From Boswellia sacra (taxonomy: Eukaryota; Streptophyta; Magnoliopsida; Sapindales; Burseraceae): DNA of 64,000 nt. Below the pieces are notes generated by a model. The model was not told the origin of the DNA, made no database searches, and worked only from the letters and a program-made list of their open reading frames with translations. Position numbers and translations under genes: made by a program. Of the stretch, positions 1-11,147 are shown piece after piece. How positions within the stretch are numbered: position 1 is the stretch's first letter; every line of letters starts with the position of its first letter. The stretch is from positions 186,001 to 250,000 of the forward strand of contig SNVD02009812.1 of assembly GCA_013180625.2 (NCBI GenBank), written 5' to 3'.

Positions 1-56
1 AATCTGATCCAATAAAACAACCTAGGTGTTTCAGATTTTTTCAACCTGCTTCAAAA

Positions 57-921
57 GATTGTTGTTATTTAAGCCCCCCAAAATCTCTCTTCAAGCCCCA
101 CTTTTATTAAAATTAATAATTAAAGAATTTTTGAGATATAAATTACTAAAAAGAATGTGGAGAATTGTAAAGATATCCAATGTATTATTTTAAATTTTTT
201 CATTTAAATATTTTTCTCTTCAATACTAAGCCATTATTTTTTTCTTCAAATACCTAATTTCAAATGATAGGAAATGAATTCTAGTATTGAGATTACAACA
301 TGAAGAAGGAGTAAGTTCTCATTTTGTTTTTATATACTTTTTTTAAACGACTTTTGTTCAATCATTACAAACTAAACATTTTCAATTTGTTTAGTTGCTA
401 TGGATTACACATTTTTAATTTGTTTAGTTGTTACAAACTGAATATTTTTCATTTTGTTTAGTTCAATATAACCAAATAAGGATGTCTCATGCATATGTAA
501 ATAAACCATGATTAATTTTTTCAATTGTAATTAAGAAAGCAAAACTTTTTATCATCTTCAATTCAATATAACAGAGCAAGTAAGCCTTGCATATAATGTA
601 AAATATTAAAAAGAATAAAGCTTCAAAACAACCTTCATGAAAAACCCTAGAACAAATAATAAATAAAGTTTTAACATATTAAGTTATAAAAAGTAAAACT
701 CTAGATAAATAATACAACAAGTAAATAACTTTTGAGTCTCAAAGAAAATTTTGCATTTTTTTCTTGAAAATAAGGACTGCAATGATTTGTTTAAGAAAAA
801 TTTAATTATAAAAGGGGTAACTTTAGTATTATTTCAAAAAATATAAATTTTAATTTTAAAATATTTTTTAATTAAAGCGGGACTTAAAGAGAGATTTGGA
901 GGTGCTCAAATAACAACACTC
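57..921. mobile_element. Mutator-like non-autonomous TIR element
   Basis: The ends are long imperfect inverted repeats. The left end begins GATTGTTGTTATTTAAGC, and the right end reads GAGTGTTGTTATTTGAGC on the opposite strand; similarity continues about 60 bp inward. Near-identical 9-bp flanks (GCTTCAAAA at 48-56, ACTTCAAAA at 922-930) look like a target-site duplication with one mismatch. The 865-bp interior is AT-rich, has a short repeated TTTGTTTAGTT motif and encodes no transposase. Length, long TIRs and a 9-bp duplication fit a Mutator-type MITE. Confidence 0.6.
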
Positions 922-1101
922 ACTTCAAAAACTTATATATGGGTCAAGTATAATGTATTAGATAACCCAAATGATCGTCCCACCATGAACCACAAAATAT
1001 CTGATTAGATTACACTTGATCTTAATCATTCTACTATGTTTGGACACAATTGAAATGACTCAGTACTGGATGGTGATTAAGCCCCCAAGGGCAGCCCCAA
1101 T

Positions 1102-1422
1102 TAGGGGTGTGCAAAAAACCCCGACCCGATCCGGCCCGATCCGACCCGATCGGGTTGGTCGGGTTTTCATCGGGTTGGGGTTTTATTGTAACCCGAATCG
1201 GATTGAAATGGTCGGGTTAAATAGTATCGGGTCGTGCAAACGGGTTGAGATTTTATTACTTAATAAACTAAACCCGATATAACCCGACCCGACCCGATCG
1301 GGTTGGTCGGGTTTATATCGGATCGGCATGAAATTATAACCCGAATCGGGTTAAAAATTTCGGGTTTGCACAGTATCGGGTCGTGATCGGGTTCGGGAAA
1401 ACCCGACCCGTGTGCACCCCTA
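1102..1422. mobile_element. hAT-type MITE, 321 bp
   Basis: The ends are TAGGGGTGTGCA and TGTGCACCCCTA, flanked by a perfect 8-bp duplication GCCCCAAT at 1094-1101 and 1423-1430. The interior is dominated by repeated ACCCGA/TCGGGT blocks. It encodes nothing. It has the same terminal sequence type as the elements at 12952-14201 and 40386-41690 and looks like their deletion derivative. Confidence 0.85.
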
Positions 1423-1430
1423 GCCCCAAT

Positions 1431-2368
1431 GATATTAGGCCTGGCACTTGGTGCTTGGTTGCATGGAGGTCTCAGGTTCGAAACATTCTAGTGGAGTTTA
1501 AACATTTCACCTTTCATTGACTATTGGGTTTTGGTGCTTAGGCGCATCACAGTTATCCAAAACTGGCATGTGAGGCTCGTCTAGTCCGGTCCACATTGCA
1601 AGTGCATTGGCCCTTGGAGGTATGTTGATATTTGTCATAAGCAGTATATGATTCAATTTCTTAAACAACACATAGCATTCTCCGATAATTTTAACAAAAG
1701 AAAAATAGTATATATGTACATATACATTTCCAAAAAGAATTCCAAATTCACCTCAAATGGCTCTATATCCAGATATGTCAAGCGTTAATCAAACACAAAA
1801 CATAACCAAAAGCCAAAGGTGTCTATAAGCTCTAAGTCATAGCAACACCAATAATATGTTTTGGTCAAAGTCTTGGACAAGTTTTGTATATAAACAAGCC
1901 AGTATGGTGTTGTCATGTATTGAACAGGAGTCAAATTAAATTCTATCATGCATGTAATTCTTATCACATGGTTGGAGTACCACTTGTCACAACATATAAA
2001 ACATTATAGATGGTGAGAACAATTTTCGTTAACTGATTCTTATCTATTTATAGTCGTCTATAATAAAAGCTTTATTTAAGTTCTGGCCCATCTTATTTGT
2101 CCCCTAGGTCTAGAACCAACTGCCACGTCTGGTTGTTAAAAAATATTCTCCTCGATCTAGACCCTTCCGGTGAGCGACATCTGGATCGGCAATGTTGTTA
2201 AAATTGACTAATGGTGAACGTAGCTCAGAAAGGATTTAAAATTCAGTGAGCGTAATTTAATCTTACTACCTGGCTAATTTATTGAACGTAATAGTGTAAT
2301 ATTAATTTCCTCCTCCATTTAACAATATTGCTAGCTAGCTTATTCTTCTCCATTTGTTGTGAGAAAAA
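1431..2368. other. Non-coding, SCPL relic upstream region
   Basis: No gene is visible. A pol III box B-like GGTTCGAAAC at 1475-1484 lies about 30 bp after a box A-like GGCACTTGG, so part of this could be an old tRNA-derived SINE split by the 321-bp hAT element. No tail or duplication could be defined. The last 60 bp lead directly into the first exon of the SCPL relic. Confidence 0.3.
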
Positions 2369-2751
2369 TGGCTGCAAGACTATCTTCTTTATCGTTTTGA
2401 ATTCTTCTACTGCTTGTTAGTTATGTTGTTGCTTCAGAGTCGAATAAATTCGTCAATACCCTGCAGGCTTTTCTGCTATCCTATTCAAACTTGAAACTGG
2501 GTGAGTTACGTTGTTTAAGTAATTTTCTTTAGATATTTGTTCACTTTTCAACTGATATCTAGGAGTCCATATACATGTACAAAGAATTTTGGGTTTTGAA
2601 AAGCAGGTACATTCGGATAGGCGACTCGGGGGATGTCCAATTGTTCTACTACTTCATTGAATCAGAGAGAAGTCCAGTAGATGATCCCCTTATGCTTTGG
2701 CTCACCGAAGGCCCCTGTTGCTCTTGATTTTTTGGCCTTGTTATAAAATTG
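2369..2751 (+). pseudogene. SCPL acyltransferase relic, exons 1-2
   Basis: This is a broken copy of the serine carboxypeptidase-like genes found downstream. Exon 1 begins ATG (MAARLSSLSF), hits a TGA after ten codons and has a frameshift before the conserved exon end FKLETG. Exon 2 starts after an AG at 2606 and matches the family ([24 protein letters not shown]). The oxyanion-hole motif GGPGCSS is degraded to EGPCCS followed by a stop. The donor after exon 2 reads AT instead of GT. No later exons were found; an old copia element begins 43 bp downstream and probably cut the gene. It is a dead member of the same cluster as the genes at 19135 and 31524. Confidence 0.85.
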
Positions 2752-2793
2752 ATACATATTTCTTGTTCTTTTCTACGCATAGAACCGATATTA

Positions 2794-3305
2794 TGTTGTG
2801 GAATATAAAGTCAAACACAAGAATTAATAGGTTCAAAATATCATCTAAGGAAAGAATAGAGTAGAGAAAAATATAGATGCAAGAAAAGACACGCAAAATT
2901 TATGTCATTCAGCAATATGCTTATGTCTATGGGGCCAATAAAGAAATATACTCTTCACTAAAAAAAAAAAAAAAGAAACATTTAGAAGATTTAAAGAATC
3001 ATCACAACCTCTTAACTAGGAGCTGTTATACACCTTTAAATAGAGATTTGTGTGTTATCACAAAGTATTATAATTATACTACTAGAGTCCCCAAACTAGC
3101 TAGTAGGATAATTTATCCTAAAATTATTGGACAATATATAGCTGCAAATAGGATAACTTTCCTAACTAAATAGAAGATTAGGTGTTCAATCCTAAATTAA
3201 GATAAATCATAATTTAGAGGAATAAGGATTTACAATTAACTAACATCAATAGGAATTTTTTTAATTAATTTAATCCTAATAGGAAAAGGATTTCCTATTT
3301 CAACA
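2794..3305 (-). repeat. 3' LTR of an old minus-strand copia element
   Basis: A 512-bp stretch begins TGTTGTGGAA and ends ATTTCAACA on the plus strand, that is, TGTTG...CAACA ends. Immediately beside it (3306-3320) is a polypurine tract when read on the minus strand (AAGTGGGAAAA). It is followed on the minus strand by a copia RNase H remnant. This is the expected layout of the 3' end of a minus-strand element. The partner LTR is not present in the window. Confidence 0.65.
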
Positions 3306-3636
3306 TTTTCCCACTTAAAGACTTTTTTATATTATATCGTGAAAATATTCAAAAGCTGCTGCCCATTTCCTTTTACCAATGATTAGGAAGCATCAAGTCT
3401 CAGAGAAGTCTAGCATAGAATGAACTCTTCCCTTGTGATAGGTTTAGTCATGATATCTGCCACCTTGTCGTCAGTGTGAACCTTTTGCAACAAGATTTAA
3501 CTATGTTCCAAACCTTCACGTACAAAGTGATACTCAATCTTAATATGCTTTGTCATTAAATGAAATACGGGGTTTTAGCAAAATTTTTCACACTCTGACT
3601 ATCACAATGGATCACAATCACTTTTTATCATACTTG
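3306..3636 (-). pseudogene. Copia RNase H / pol C-terminus remnant, part 1
   Basis: Read on the minus strand, this contains the typical copia C-terminal signature DKVADIMTK next to KTKHI-like coding, with stops and frameshifts. It was continuous with the RNase H/RT remnant at 8996-10119 before the plus-strand copia element inserted at 3637-8995. With the LTR at 2794-3305 it forms one decayed minus-strand element. Confidence 0.75.
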
Positions 3637-3641
3637 AGAAT

Positions 3642-4176
3642 TATTGAGCATTGTGGCTCATATGCAATGGGAGGAATCCCACATTGATTAAAGAATAAAA
3701 ATTGAGTCTCATATGGACTTATAAAAGGAGACCATATAGGAGAAGTTAAGTGTTCTAATTAAAAATTCTCTTTCACCCCCTCTATTTGTAAGGTCTCACA
3801 TTCATTAAGAACCTTAAAGTTTGTAATATTTGTTTTTCCTCCTTTGATTTTGGGTATTTGTAGTATTGCCCAAATTGTTTGGGTAATTACAGTTTGACCC
3901 AACTATTCGAGTAATTGCATTTTAGCCCAATAGTTGTGGAATTTGTATTGTAGCCCAAAAGTTTGTAATTCTCTTTGAAGATAGTGGAAAGTTTCTTCAG
4001 CGGCGCCCGAGGACGTAGGTACTAATACCGAACCTCGTTAAATCCTAGTGTGTTTTCTATTTCTGTATTATGGTTGATTGGTTGCCTCTTTAATTGCTAT
4101 TATATTCAATTATCTAGCATAGTTTGTGTTGTGCACTTGGTTGTTCTGTTGCTTATCGCTTCCGCTGTGCATAAGA
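3642..4176 (+). repeat. 5' LTR of copia element 1
   Basis: About 535 bp, beginning TATTGAGCATTGTGG (the 3' copy keeps TGTTGAGC). It is closely similar to 8432-8990 but lacks about 25 bp (TATAAGACC...GGACA) present in the 3' copy. A TATA-type motif (TTATAAAAGG) lies near 3720. Confidence 0.9.
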
Positions 4177-4178
4177 AT

Positions 4179-4190
4179 TGGTATCAAAGC
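4179..4190 (+). other. Primer binding site (initiator tRNA-Met type)
   Basis: TGGTATCAAAGC directly follows the 5' LTR. It matches the usual plant copia primer site TGGTATCAGAGC with one change. Confidence 0.8.
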
Positions 4191-4343
4191 TGAAGGTTTT
4201 GGGTAGTTAGTGGCTATTTCATTGAAGCACTTACTACTGTTCTAGGCTATTGATTTTTGGATTGCTAGTTATTGAATATAATAGTTTGTTTGGAGCTTGG
4301 TTATTGATGATTTGTGTATCGAGCTTATTTGTGAGAGGTAGTA

Positions 4344-7300
4344 ATGGCTTCATCGTCAACTGTACCTAAGAAAACAGTGACTGTGACAAATGCAAAAATA
4401 GATGTTGAAAAATTTGATGGTCGAAATAATTTCGGCTTATGGCAGAGTGAGGTGTTGGACGGGTTGTATCAGCAGGATTTGGATATTGTTCTGGAAGAAA
4501 CAAAACCAGAAGATATCAGTACCAGAGATTGGGACAGGCTGAATATAAAAGCTTGTGGGTTGATTCGCTCTTGCTTGTGTAGAGAACAAAAGTATCCATT
4601 CACTAAGGAGACATCTGCAAGCAAATTGTGGAAGGCGTTGGAGAACAAATATATGAAGAAAAGCAATGAGAATCGGCTGTATCTATTGAAGAGATTGTTC
4701 CGTCTCCAGTTGAAACCAGGTACGAGCATCAGTTCTCATATTGATGAGTTTAATAAGTTAATTGCTGATTTGTTAAACTTAGATAAAACATTCAAAGATG
4801 AAATTAAGGCTATGCTATTGATTGGCTCACTTCCGGATGAATTAGATCATTTGTGCATTACTCTTATCCATGGGAAAGATAAACTGTCTTTTGAAGAAGT
4901 CTGTTCTACTTTGTTGAATTATGAAATTCGTAAGAAAGATCAAAGAAAACATAGGGATGAGTCAGTAGATGCATTGACTGTGAGAGGGCGTAGTCAAAGT
5001 AGGAAACCAGGAAAAAGGAGAAAATCTTGGTCGAGGGGTAGATTAGGAAAAGATGAGTGTGCCTTTTGTCGTGAGAAAGGGCATTGGAAGAAAGATTGTT
5101 CTAAGTTGAAAAAGAAAGATAAGGGCAAAACTGTTTCTGATGCATGTGTTGTTGAGCGTGAGGATGATAGTGAGTCAGATATATGTCTAGTTGGTCATCC
5201 ATCCACTTCTGTTTTTGATGAGTGGATTATGGATTCGGGTTGTATTTATCACATGTGTCCATATCGGGATTGGTTCTTTCAATTTGAAGAGCTTGATTGT
5301 GGAGTTGTGTATATGGGCAATGATGATATTTGCCATACTGCTGGGATAGGTTCGATTTGATTGAGAAATCATGATGGACTGACTAGAGTTCTGACAGATG
5401 TTCGGTATGTACCGAAGTTGAAGAAGAATCTCATCTCTTTGGGAGCCTTAGAATCTAAAGGCTGTGGTATATCTATTCGAGATGGTATTCTGAGGGTCAC
5501 TTCAGGCGCTCTTGTGGTATTGAAAGGCACTAGGAGGAACAACTTGTATTACTATAATGGTATTACGGTTATTAGATCAGCGGCTACGGTTTCTGATAAT
5601 GATGCAGATTCAGAGATTACGAGACTGTGGCATATGCGTTTGGGATATGCAGGTGAGAAAGCCTTATTCAGTTTGATGAAAAGAGACTTATTGAAAGGTG
5701 CAAAGACCTGCAAGCTGGATTCTTGTGAGCATTGTTTTCTGGGAAAGCAGAAGAGAGTGAAATTTGGCACCGCTATTCATAATACCAAGGGTATTCTTGA
5801 TTATGTTCACTTAGATGTGTGTGGACCTACCAAGACCGCATCTATAGAAAGTAGGCACTACTTTGTTACTTTTGTTGATGACTTTTCCAGAAGAACTTGG
5901 GTGTACTGTTTGAAATCAAAAGATGATGTACTTCGTGTTTTCCTTAAATGGAAAAAGATGATTGAGACATAAACTGGCAAGAAAATCAAGCATCTCAGAA
6001 CAGATAATGATGGTGAGTATTACAGTGATCAGTTTTTGAAATTGTGTCGAGATGAAGGTATTGTACGTCATTTTACTGTTAGAGGTACACCGCAGCAGAA
6101 TGGGGTGGCAGAACGCATGAACCGGACATTGCTGGAGAAAGTTCGGTGTATGTTGTCTAATGCTGGGTTAGGCAAAGAATTTTGGGCTGAGGTTGTGACT
6201 TATGCGTGTCATCTCATTAATCGCCTACCTTCAGCTGCTATTGGTGATAGAACTCCATTGGAGGTATGGTCTGGACAACCTGTTTCTGATTATGATTCTT
6301 TACATGTTTTTGGTTCCACTGCATATTATCATGTGAAAGAATATAAGCTGGATCCTAGAGCCAAGAAAACGATTTTCTTGGTATTTGCTTCAGGAGTGAA
6401 ATGATATCGTTTATGGTGTCCTAGTTCGAGGAAGATTGTATCCAGCAGAGATGTGACATTTGATGAGTCTTCAATGTTGAAGAAATCAGAAAACCAGACA
6501 AAGGTGAATGGTACTCCACAGCAGGTGGAGCATACTCAGCAGCAGGTGGAGTTTGAAATGATGACATTGAACCCAGTTAGATCTGTTTAGACAGATGTTG
6601 ATACTCCTATGACAGAGGGAGATTTGGGAGATGATGGAGAGGGTTCTACTCAAGAACCTCAACAGCAACAAGAATCTATTGCAGTTAATAGGCCAAGAAG
6701 TGTGATTCGCAGACCTGCTCGATTTGCTTATATGGTGGCCTATGTACTTCCAATTGTAGATGCTGATGTTCCTTCCACTTATAGAGAGGCAGTCAGATAT
6801 TCTGAAGTTGATGAGTGGAAGACAGCTATGAGCGAAGAGATGCAGTCTCTTCAGAAGAATGAAACTTGGGAGCTAGCTCAACTACCGAAGGGTAAAAAGG
6901 CAATTGGGTGCAAATGGGTATATGCAAAGAAAGATGAATTTCCTGACAAGAATGACATCCGCTACAAGGTAAGGTTGGTAGCTAAGGGCTACGCTCAGAG
7001 GGAAGGAATTGACTACAATGAGGTATTTTCTCCAGTTGTGAAACATTCTTTCATTAGAATTTTGTTGGCCTTGGTAGCTCAGATAAATATGGAACTAGTT
7101 TAATTGGATGTAAAAACTGCATTTTTACATGGTGACTTGGAAGAGGAAATCTATATGACTCAGCCAGAGGGATTCAAAGTTGCTGGTAAGGAAAATTTAG
7201 TTTGCAAACTGAAAAGATCGCTTTATGGTTTGAAGCAATCTCCCAAACAGTGGTATAAGCGATTTGATCTGTTTATGATAGGTCAGAGGTACACAAGAAG

Positions 7301-8330
7301 CAAATTTGATAATTGTGTGTATTTTCGGAGGCTACATGATGGTTCTTTCATTTATCTACTCTTGTATGTTGATGATATGTTGATAGCTTCAACGAATGTC
7401 GAAGAAATTGCAAAGTTGAATCGAGAGTTTGAGATGAAAGATTTGGGAGAAGCTAAGAAGATACTAGGCATGGAGATTAGCAGAGATAGAGGGAGAAGCA
7501 AGATTTGTTTGACTCAGAAACAGTATTTGAAGAAGGTATTACAACGGTTTGACATTACAGAGCAGTCAAAACCTGTAAGTACCCCACTTGCTCCTCATAT
7601 GAAGCTCAGTGCATCTTTATCTCCTAGTACAGATGAGGAATGAGAGTATATGTCTCGAGTTCCATATGCTAATGCAGTTGGTAGCCTGATGTATGCTATA
7701 GTGTGTATGAGACCCGACATTTCACATGCAGTTGGAGTTGTGAGCAGGTATATGCATGATCCTGGTAAAGGACATTGGCAAGCAGTGAAATGGATTCTAC
7801 GGTATTTGTTGAAAACCGTAGATGTTGGCTTAGTCTTTGAGAGGGATGATACATGTGGTCAGTATGCTATTGGTTATGTTGATTCAGATTATGCTGGTGA
7901 TTTTGATAAACGTCGATCGACAACCGGTTATGTGTTTACTCTTGTAAGAGCACTAGTGAGTTGGAAGTCTACTTTACAGTCTACAGTAGCTTTGTCTACT
8001 ACAGAGGCAGAGTATATGGCAATAATAGAGGCTGTGAAGGAAGCTATTTGGTTACAGGGATTGTTGGATGAATTGGGAATTGGGCAGAAGAAGATCAGTC
8101 TTTATTCTGATAGTCAGAGTGCTATCCACTTAGCGAAGAATCCAGTATTTAATGTTCGTACGAAGCATATTGATGTTCGGTATCATTTTTTGCACGATAT
8201 TATTGATGAAGGGAGAATCTTACTTCAGAAGATTGAGACTGCTGAGAATCCCGCAGATATGTTAACTAAGATTGTGACAACGATCAAGTTCAGTCATTGT
8301 TTGGACTTGATCAACATTGTACGAGTTTGA
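4344..8330 (+). pseudogene. Copia gag-pol polyprotein with six premature stops
   Basis: A single reading frame of 1328 codons encodes, in order: a UBN2-type gag (KFDGRNNFGLW near residue 25); a zinc knuckle CAFCREKGHWKKDC; a protease (WIMDSG); the integrase zinc domain (LWHMRLGYAGEK, where His is replaced by Tyr) and catalytic core (VDDFSRRTWVY, PQQNGVAERMNRT); reverse transcriptase (FLHGDLEEEIYM, LYVDDMLIAS); and RNase H (STTEAEYMA, RTKHIDVRYHF). Six in-frame stops interrupt it: TGA 5358, TAA 5970, TGA 6402, TAG 6588, TAA 7101 and TGA 7641. There is no net frameshift. The gene is dead, but by point mutation only; most stops are explained by C-to-T change (CAA, CAG or CGA to stop). Confidence 0.95.
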
Positions 8331-8431
8331 CCGCGCCAGTAGGCGCATTTGCAGGCGTTGCAGTTGTGATGGAGAATGTGAGAAAAAGAAGAAATTTGTG
8401 ATGGGTCGGCATATTCGCCAAGGTGGAGATT

Positions 8432-8990
8432 TGTTGAGCATTGTGGCTCATATGCAATGGGAGGAATCCCACACTTATTAAAGAACAAAAATTGAGTCTC
8501 ATATGGGCTTATAAAAGGAGGCCATATAGGAAAAGTTAAGTGTTCCAATTGAAAATTCTCTTCCACCCCCTCTATTTGTAAGGTCTCACATATAAGACCT
8601 CATAGTTTAAGGACATTCATTAAGGACCTTAAAGTTTGTAATATTTGTTTTTCCTCCTTTGATTTTGGGTATTTGTAGTATTGCCCAAATTGTTTGGGTA
8701 ATTACAGTTTGACTAAACTATTCGGGTAATTGCAATTTGGCCTAATAGTTGTGGAATTTGTATTGTAGCCCAAAAGTTTGTAATTCTCTTTGAAGATAGT
8801 GGAAGTTTCTTCAGCGGCGCCCGAGGACGTAGGTACTAATACCGAACCTCGTTAAATCCTAGTGTGTTTTCTATATCTGCATTATGGTTGATTGGTTGCC
8901 TCTTTAATTGCTATTATATTCAATTATCTAGCATAGTTTGTGTTATGCACTTGGTTGTTCTGTTGCTTATTGCTTCCGCTGTGCATAACA
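8432..8990 (+). repeat. 3' LTR of copia element 1
   Basis: 559 bp from TGTTGAGC to GCATAACA, preceded by the purine run AAGGTGGAGATT and followed by the target duplication AGAAT. It retains 25 bp missing from the 5' LTR. Confidence 0.92.
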
Positions 8991-8995
8991 AGAAT

Positions 8996-10119
8996 CATTA
9001 AGTAAGATCTTTAGCCAAGTAGCTTCTTTACACACTTTCGTGGCTGCCATATACTCAGCTTCTGTGTAGAACAATGGCGGACCCAGAAAATTTCTTTAGA
9101 GGGGGCATTATGTAGTGTAAAATTAAGATAAATATAAGTAACTAAATATAATATTTAAGATATAATTATATTAAAAATAATTTTTAGATAAATTCAATAT
9201 ATATAAGTTTCAAGAAAAAATTTTCTAACGTATGTAAAAGTTCTAAAGCCTTTTGATTATAATTAAATTAATATATTTTAAATAATATTGTTTTACCACT
9301 TTATATAAAAGCTAAATGTATTTAATATTTAGATTTTGATATGCTATAACTAGAGAAATTTTTTTGTACTATTTCATTATCGAAATTTAAGATTGTATAT
9401 AAATTAATATATTGATGATAAACTAAGTTCAAAGAAGATATATAAAAATTTAGATTGATATAATATATTACAAATAATTTTTTAAATCCATTATGACTTT
9501 GTATATTCTAAATACCTTTCAAATAAATTGAGGGTATATCTATTATCACATTTTAATCATATAATAATATAAAATGGAGGTATCTGAATGACCCACTTAA
9601 CAGTGTAACTAAAAATATTTAATAAAACAATACCTAAAGTTAAAGATGAATCTAATGGTGGGAGGCTATATTTATTAAAATTATGTATTTTTTAATAATG
9701 TATATTTATAACTATTGAAACTTAAGGGGTTTAACAGAATTTCAACTTTCCAGTGGAGGCCTAGGCCCCCCTGGCTTGTATGTAGGTCCGCCTATAGTGT
9801 AGAAGATAATGCAACTTTGGATTATAACTTAGATATCCAACTAATAACTCCTTCTACCATAGAGACTACATAACTAGTACTATTAGATTTTCTTCTATCT
9901 TGATCTCTTGGAAAATATAAGTCGACAAACCCAACCAACTACAAATTTTGACTGCTATAACATAATGCAGCTGCTGAAGTACCCTTCAAGCAACGAAGAA
10001 TCCACTTCACTATAACCCAATGATCTCTACTCGGATTAATCATATATTTACTTATAGCTCCCACTGCTTTGTAATATGGGTTTAGTGCATGTCATGACAA
10101 ACATAAGGCTCCCTACCAC
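8996..10119 (-). pseudogene. Copia RT/RNase H remnant, part 2 (split by a hAT element)
   Basis: On the minus strand, 8996-9063 encodes the RNase H motif TEAEYMAATKVCKEATWL. The stretch 9805-10119 encodes the RT/RNase H junction (VGSLMFVMTCTKP, then after a frameshift AVGAISKYMINPSRDHWVIV). The two parts are separated by the hAT insertion at 9064-9804. The first part joins 3306-3636 across the plus-strand copia element. The remnant ends abruptly near 10119, so the 5' part of this old element is gone. Confidence 0.8.
9072..9796. mobile_element. hAT-type non-autonomous element, 725 bp
   Basis: It starts CAATGGCGGACCCAGAA and ends GGTCCGCCTATA, with a perfect 8-bp duplication GTGTAGAA at 9064-9071 and 9797-9804. 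The GGCGGACC terminal core is typical of a common plant hAT MITE type. The interior is AT-rich and non-coding. It sits inside the old minus-strand copia RNase H. Confidence 0.85.
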
Positions 10120-10640
10120 TGGTGAAAAGATTTTGTTTTATATCACGATGGTTCTTATAAAAAATTTAGTAAACTTTCGTGGTTCAAAAGTTTTACTTTC
10201 AATTAGCTGGGTCCTACTTAAATATCATTTTGGTTCAAAAGGTTATGTTTCTTTCATTTAGGTCCTTATGAAAACGTAATTCGGTTCAAAATCTTTTGCT
10301 TTTCAACCAGTTGGGTCCCTATCAAATTATCATTTTGGTTCAAAATTGTTTGTATTATTTGGTTCTTCCTAAAATCACATTTTGATCTATTAGTTTTGCT
10401 TTTTATTAAATTTAGTCCTTTCGTGGAAGAAAAATATATGTCATATGGTTTTGCCCAAAAGAGATTTAAATTAGACAGACATGAGCAGACTTTCAACTTT
10501 TGATGACGATTAGGTTGAAGAAAATGAGAATGTTTTCTATTCGTACTTGAATGAAAATATTGACATGATATGAATTAAAGATGTTTTTGATAACTAAATT
10601 ACACGTTTTAATTTAGTTATTAAAAGAAATAAAGAACCAC
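10120..10640. repeat. Degenerate short tandem repeat region
   Basis: A motif of the type CATTTTGGTTCAAAA followed by TTGGGTCCT recurs four to five times between about 10150 and 10420, at roughly 80-90 bp spacing and with strong divergence. No coding potential is convincing. It begins where the old copia remnant stops. Confidence 0.45.
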
Positions 10641-10649
10641 AGTCACAAT

Positions 10650-11147
10650 TACCATTACATATTATAGTTTCTTGGCCGCAGCTAACAAGCAACCGGCACA
10701 CTCAATGCGCTCTATTTTTGGGCTGTGAGATTAATCTAACGGCTCATTGCAACTGAGAAATTAAGACCCGCTGCCACATTATCCGGTCACGTACAGTGAT
10801 TGAATAAAATATAAAAAATTAAGGAAATTAATTGGTTTGTGAGAAAATGTGAAGACTTGTTCATCCTTCGTCCCCTGATCACGTCCTATTTTGCTTACTT
10901 CTTCTTCAGAGCCTCTTCAGACTCACCTTCCGTGCAGTTTCCTTCTGCCTCTATCATCAAAAAGCAAAGCATTACGTTGATTATTACATAATCAAGGAGA
11001 TGAATCCATACCAAAAGAAATGGGGATTTCCTGTTGAAAACCGTCGATTAATATTTGAAGACTCCGACTCTGATTTGACCCAGAAATAGAGAATTTTTCA
11101 TCATCTTCTCAATTTCGCTTCCTCTTCATGATCTCAATCCAAAAACT
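10650..11147 (+). promoter_or_regulatory. Promoter-like region and possible first exon
   Basis: The base composition shifts here. A less AT-rich stretch (10670-10800) is followed by TATAAAAA at 10810-10817 and a CT-rich leader (10860-10960) such as plant 5' UTRs have. A 29-codon ORF at 11000-11089 starts MNPYQKKWGFPVE and ends DLTQK; it is not recognised. A consensus donor CTGTAAGT follows at 11148. This could be the 5' end of a real transcript with a leader intron, but no continuing coding exon was found in the next 1.8 kb. Confidence 0.35.

Larger units (their letters stand above)
3637..8995 (+). mobile_element. Ty1/copia LTR retrotransposon, complete but inactive
   Basis: The element runs 3642-8990 with a perfect 5-bp target duplication AGAAT at 3637-3641 and 8991-8995. 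It has two LTRs, a tRNA-Met-type primer site, a gag-protease-integrase-RT-RNase H coding frame and a polypurine stretch (AAGGTGGAGATT) before the 3' LTR. It lies inside an older copia remnant of opposite orientation. The LTRs are similar apart from an extra 25 bp in the 3' copy, so it is moderately young. Its own 5' terminal TG has decayed to TA. Confidence 0.93.

Noticed and set aside
1016..1282. 88-codon ORF across the 321-bp hAT element
   Set aside because: It reads through CGGGTT repeats of a MITE and crosses the element boundary.
1431..1620. tRNA-derived SINE suggested by box A- and box B-like motifs
   Set aside because: No tail, no target duplication and no second copy could be found, so the limits cannot be set.
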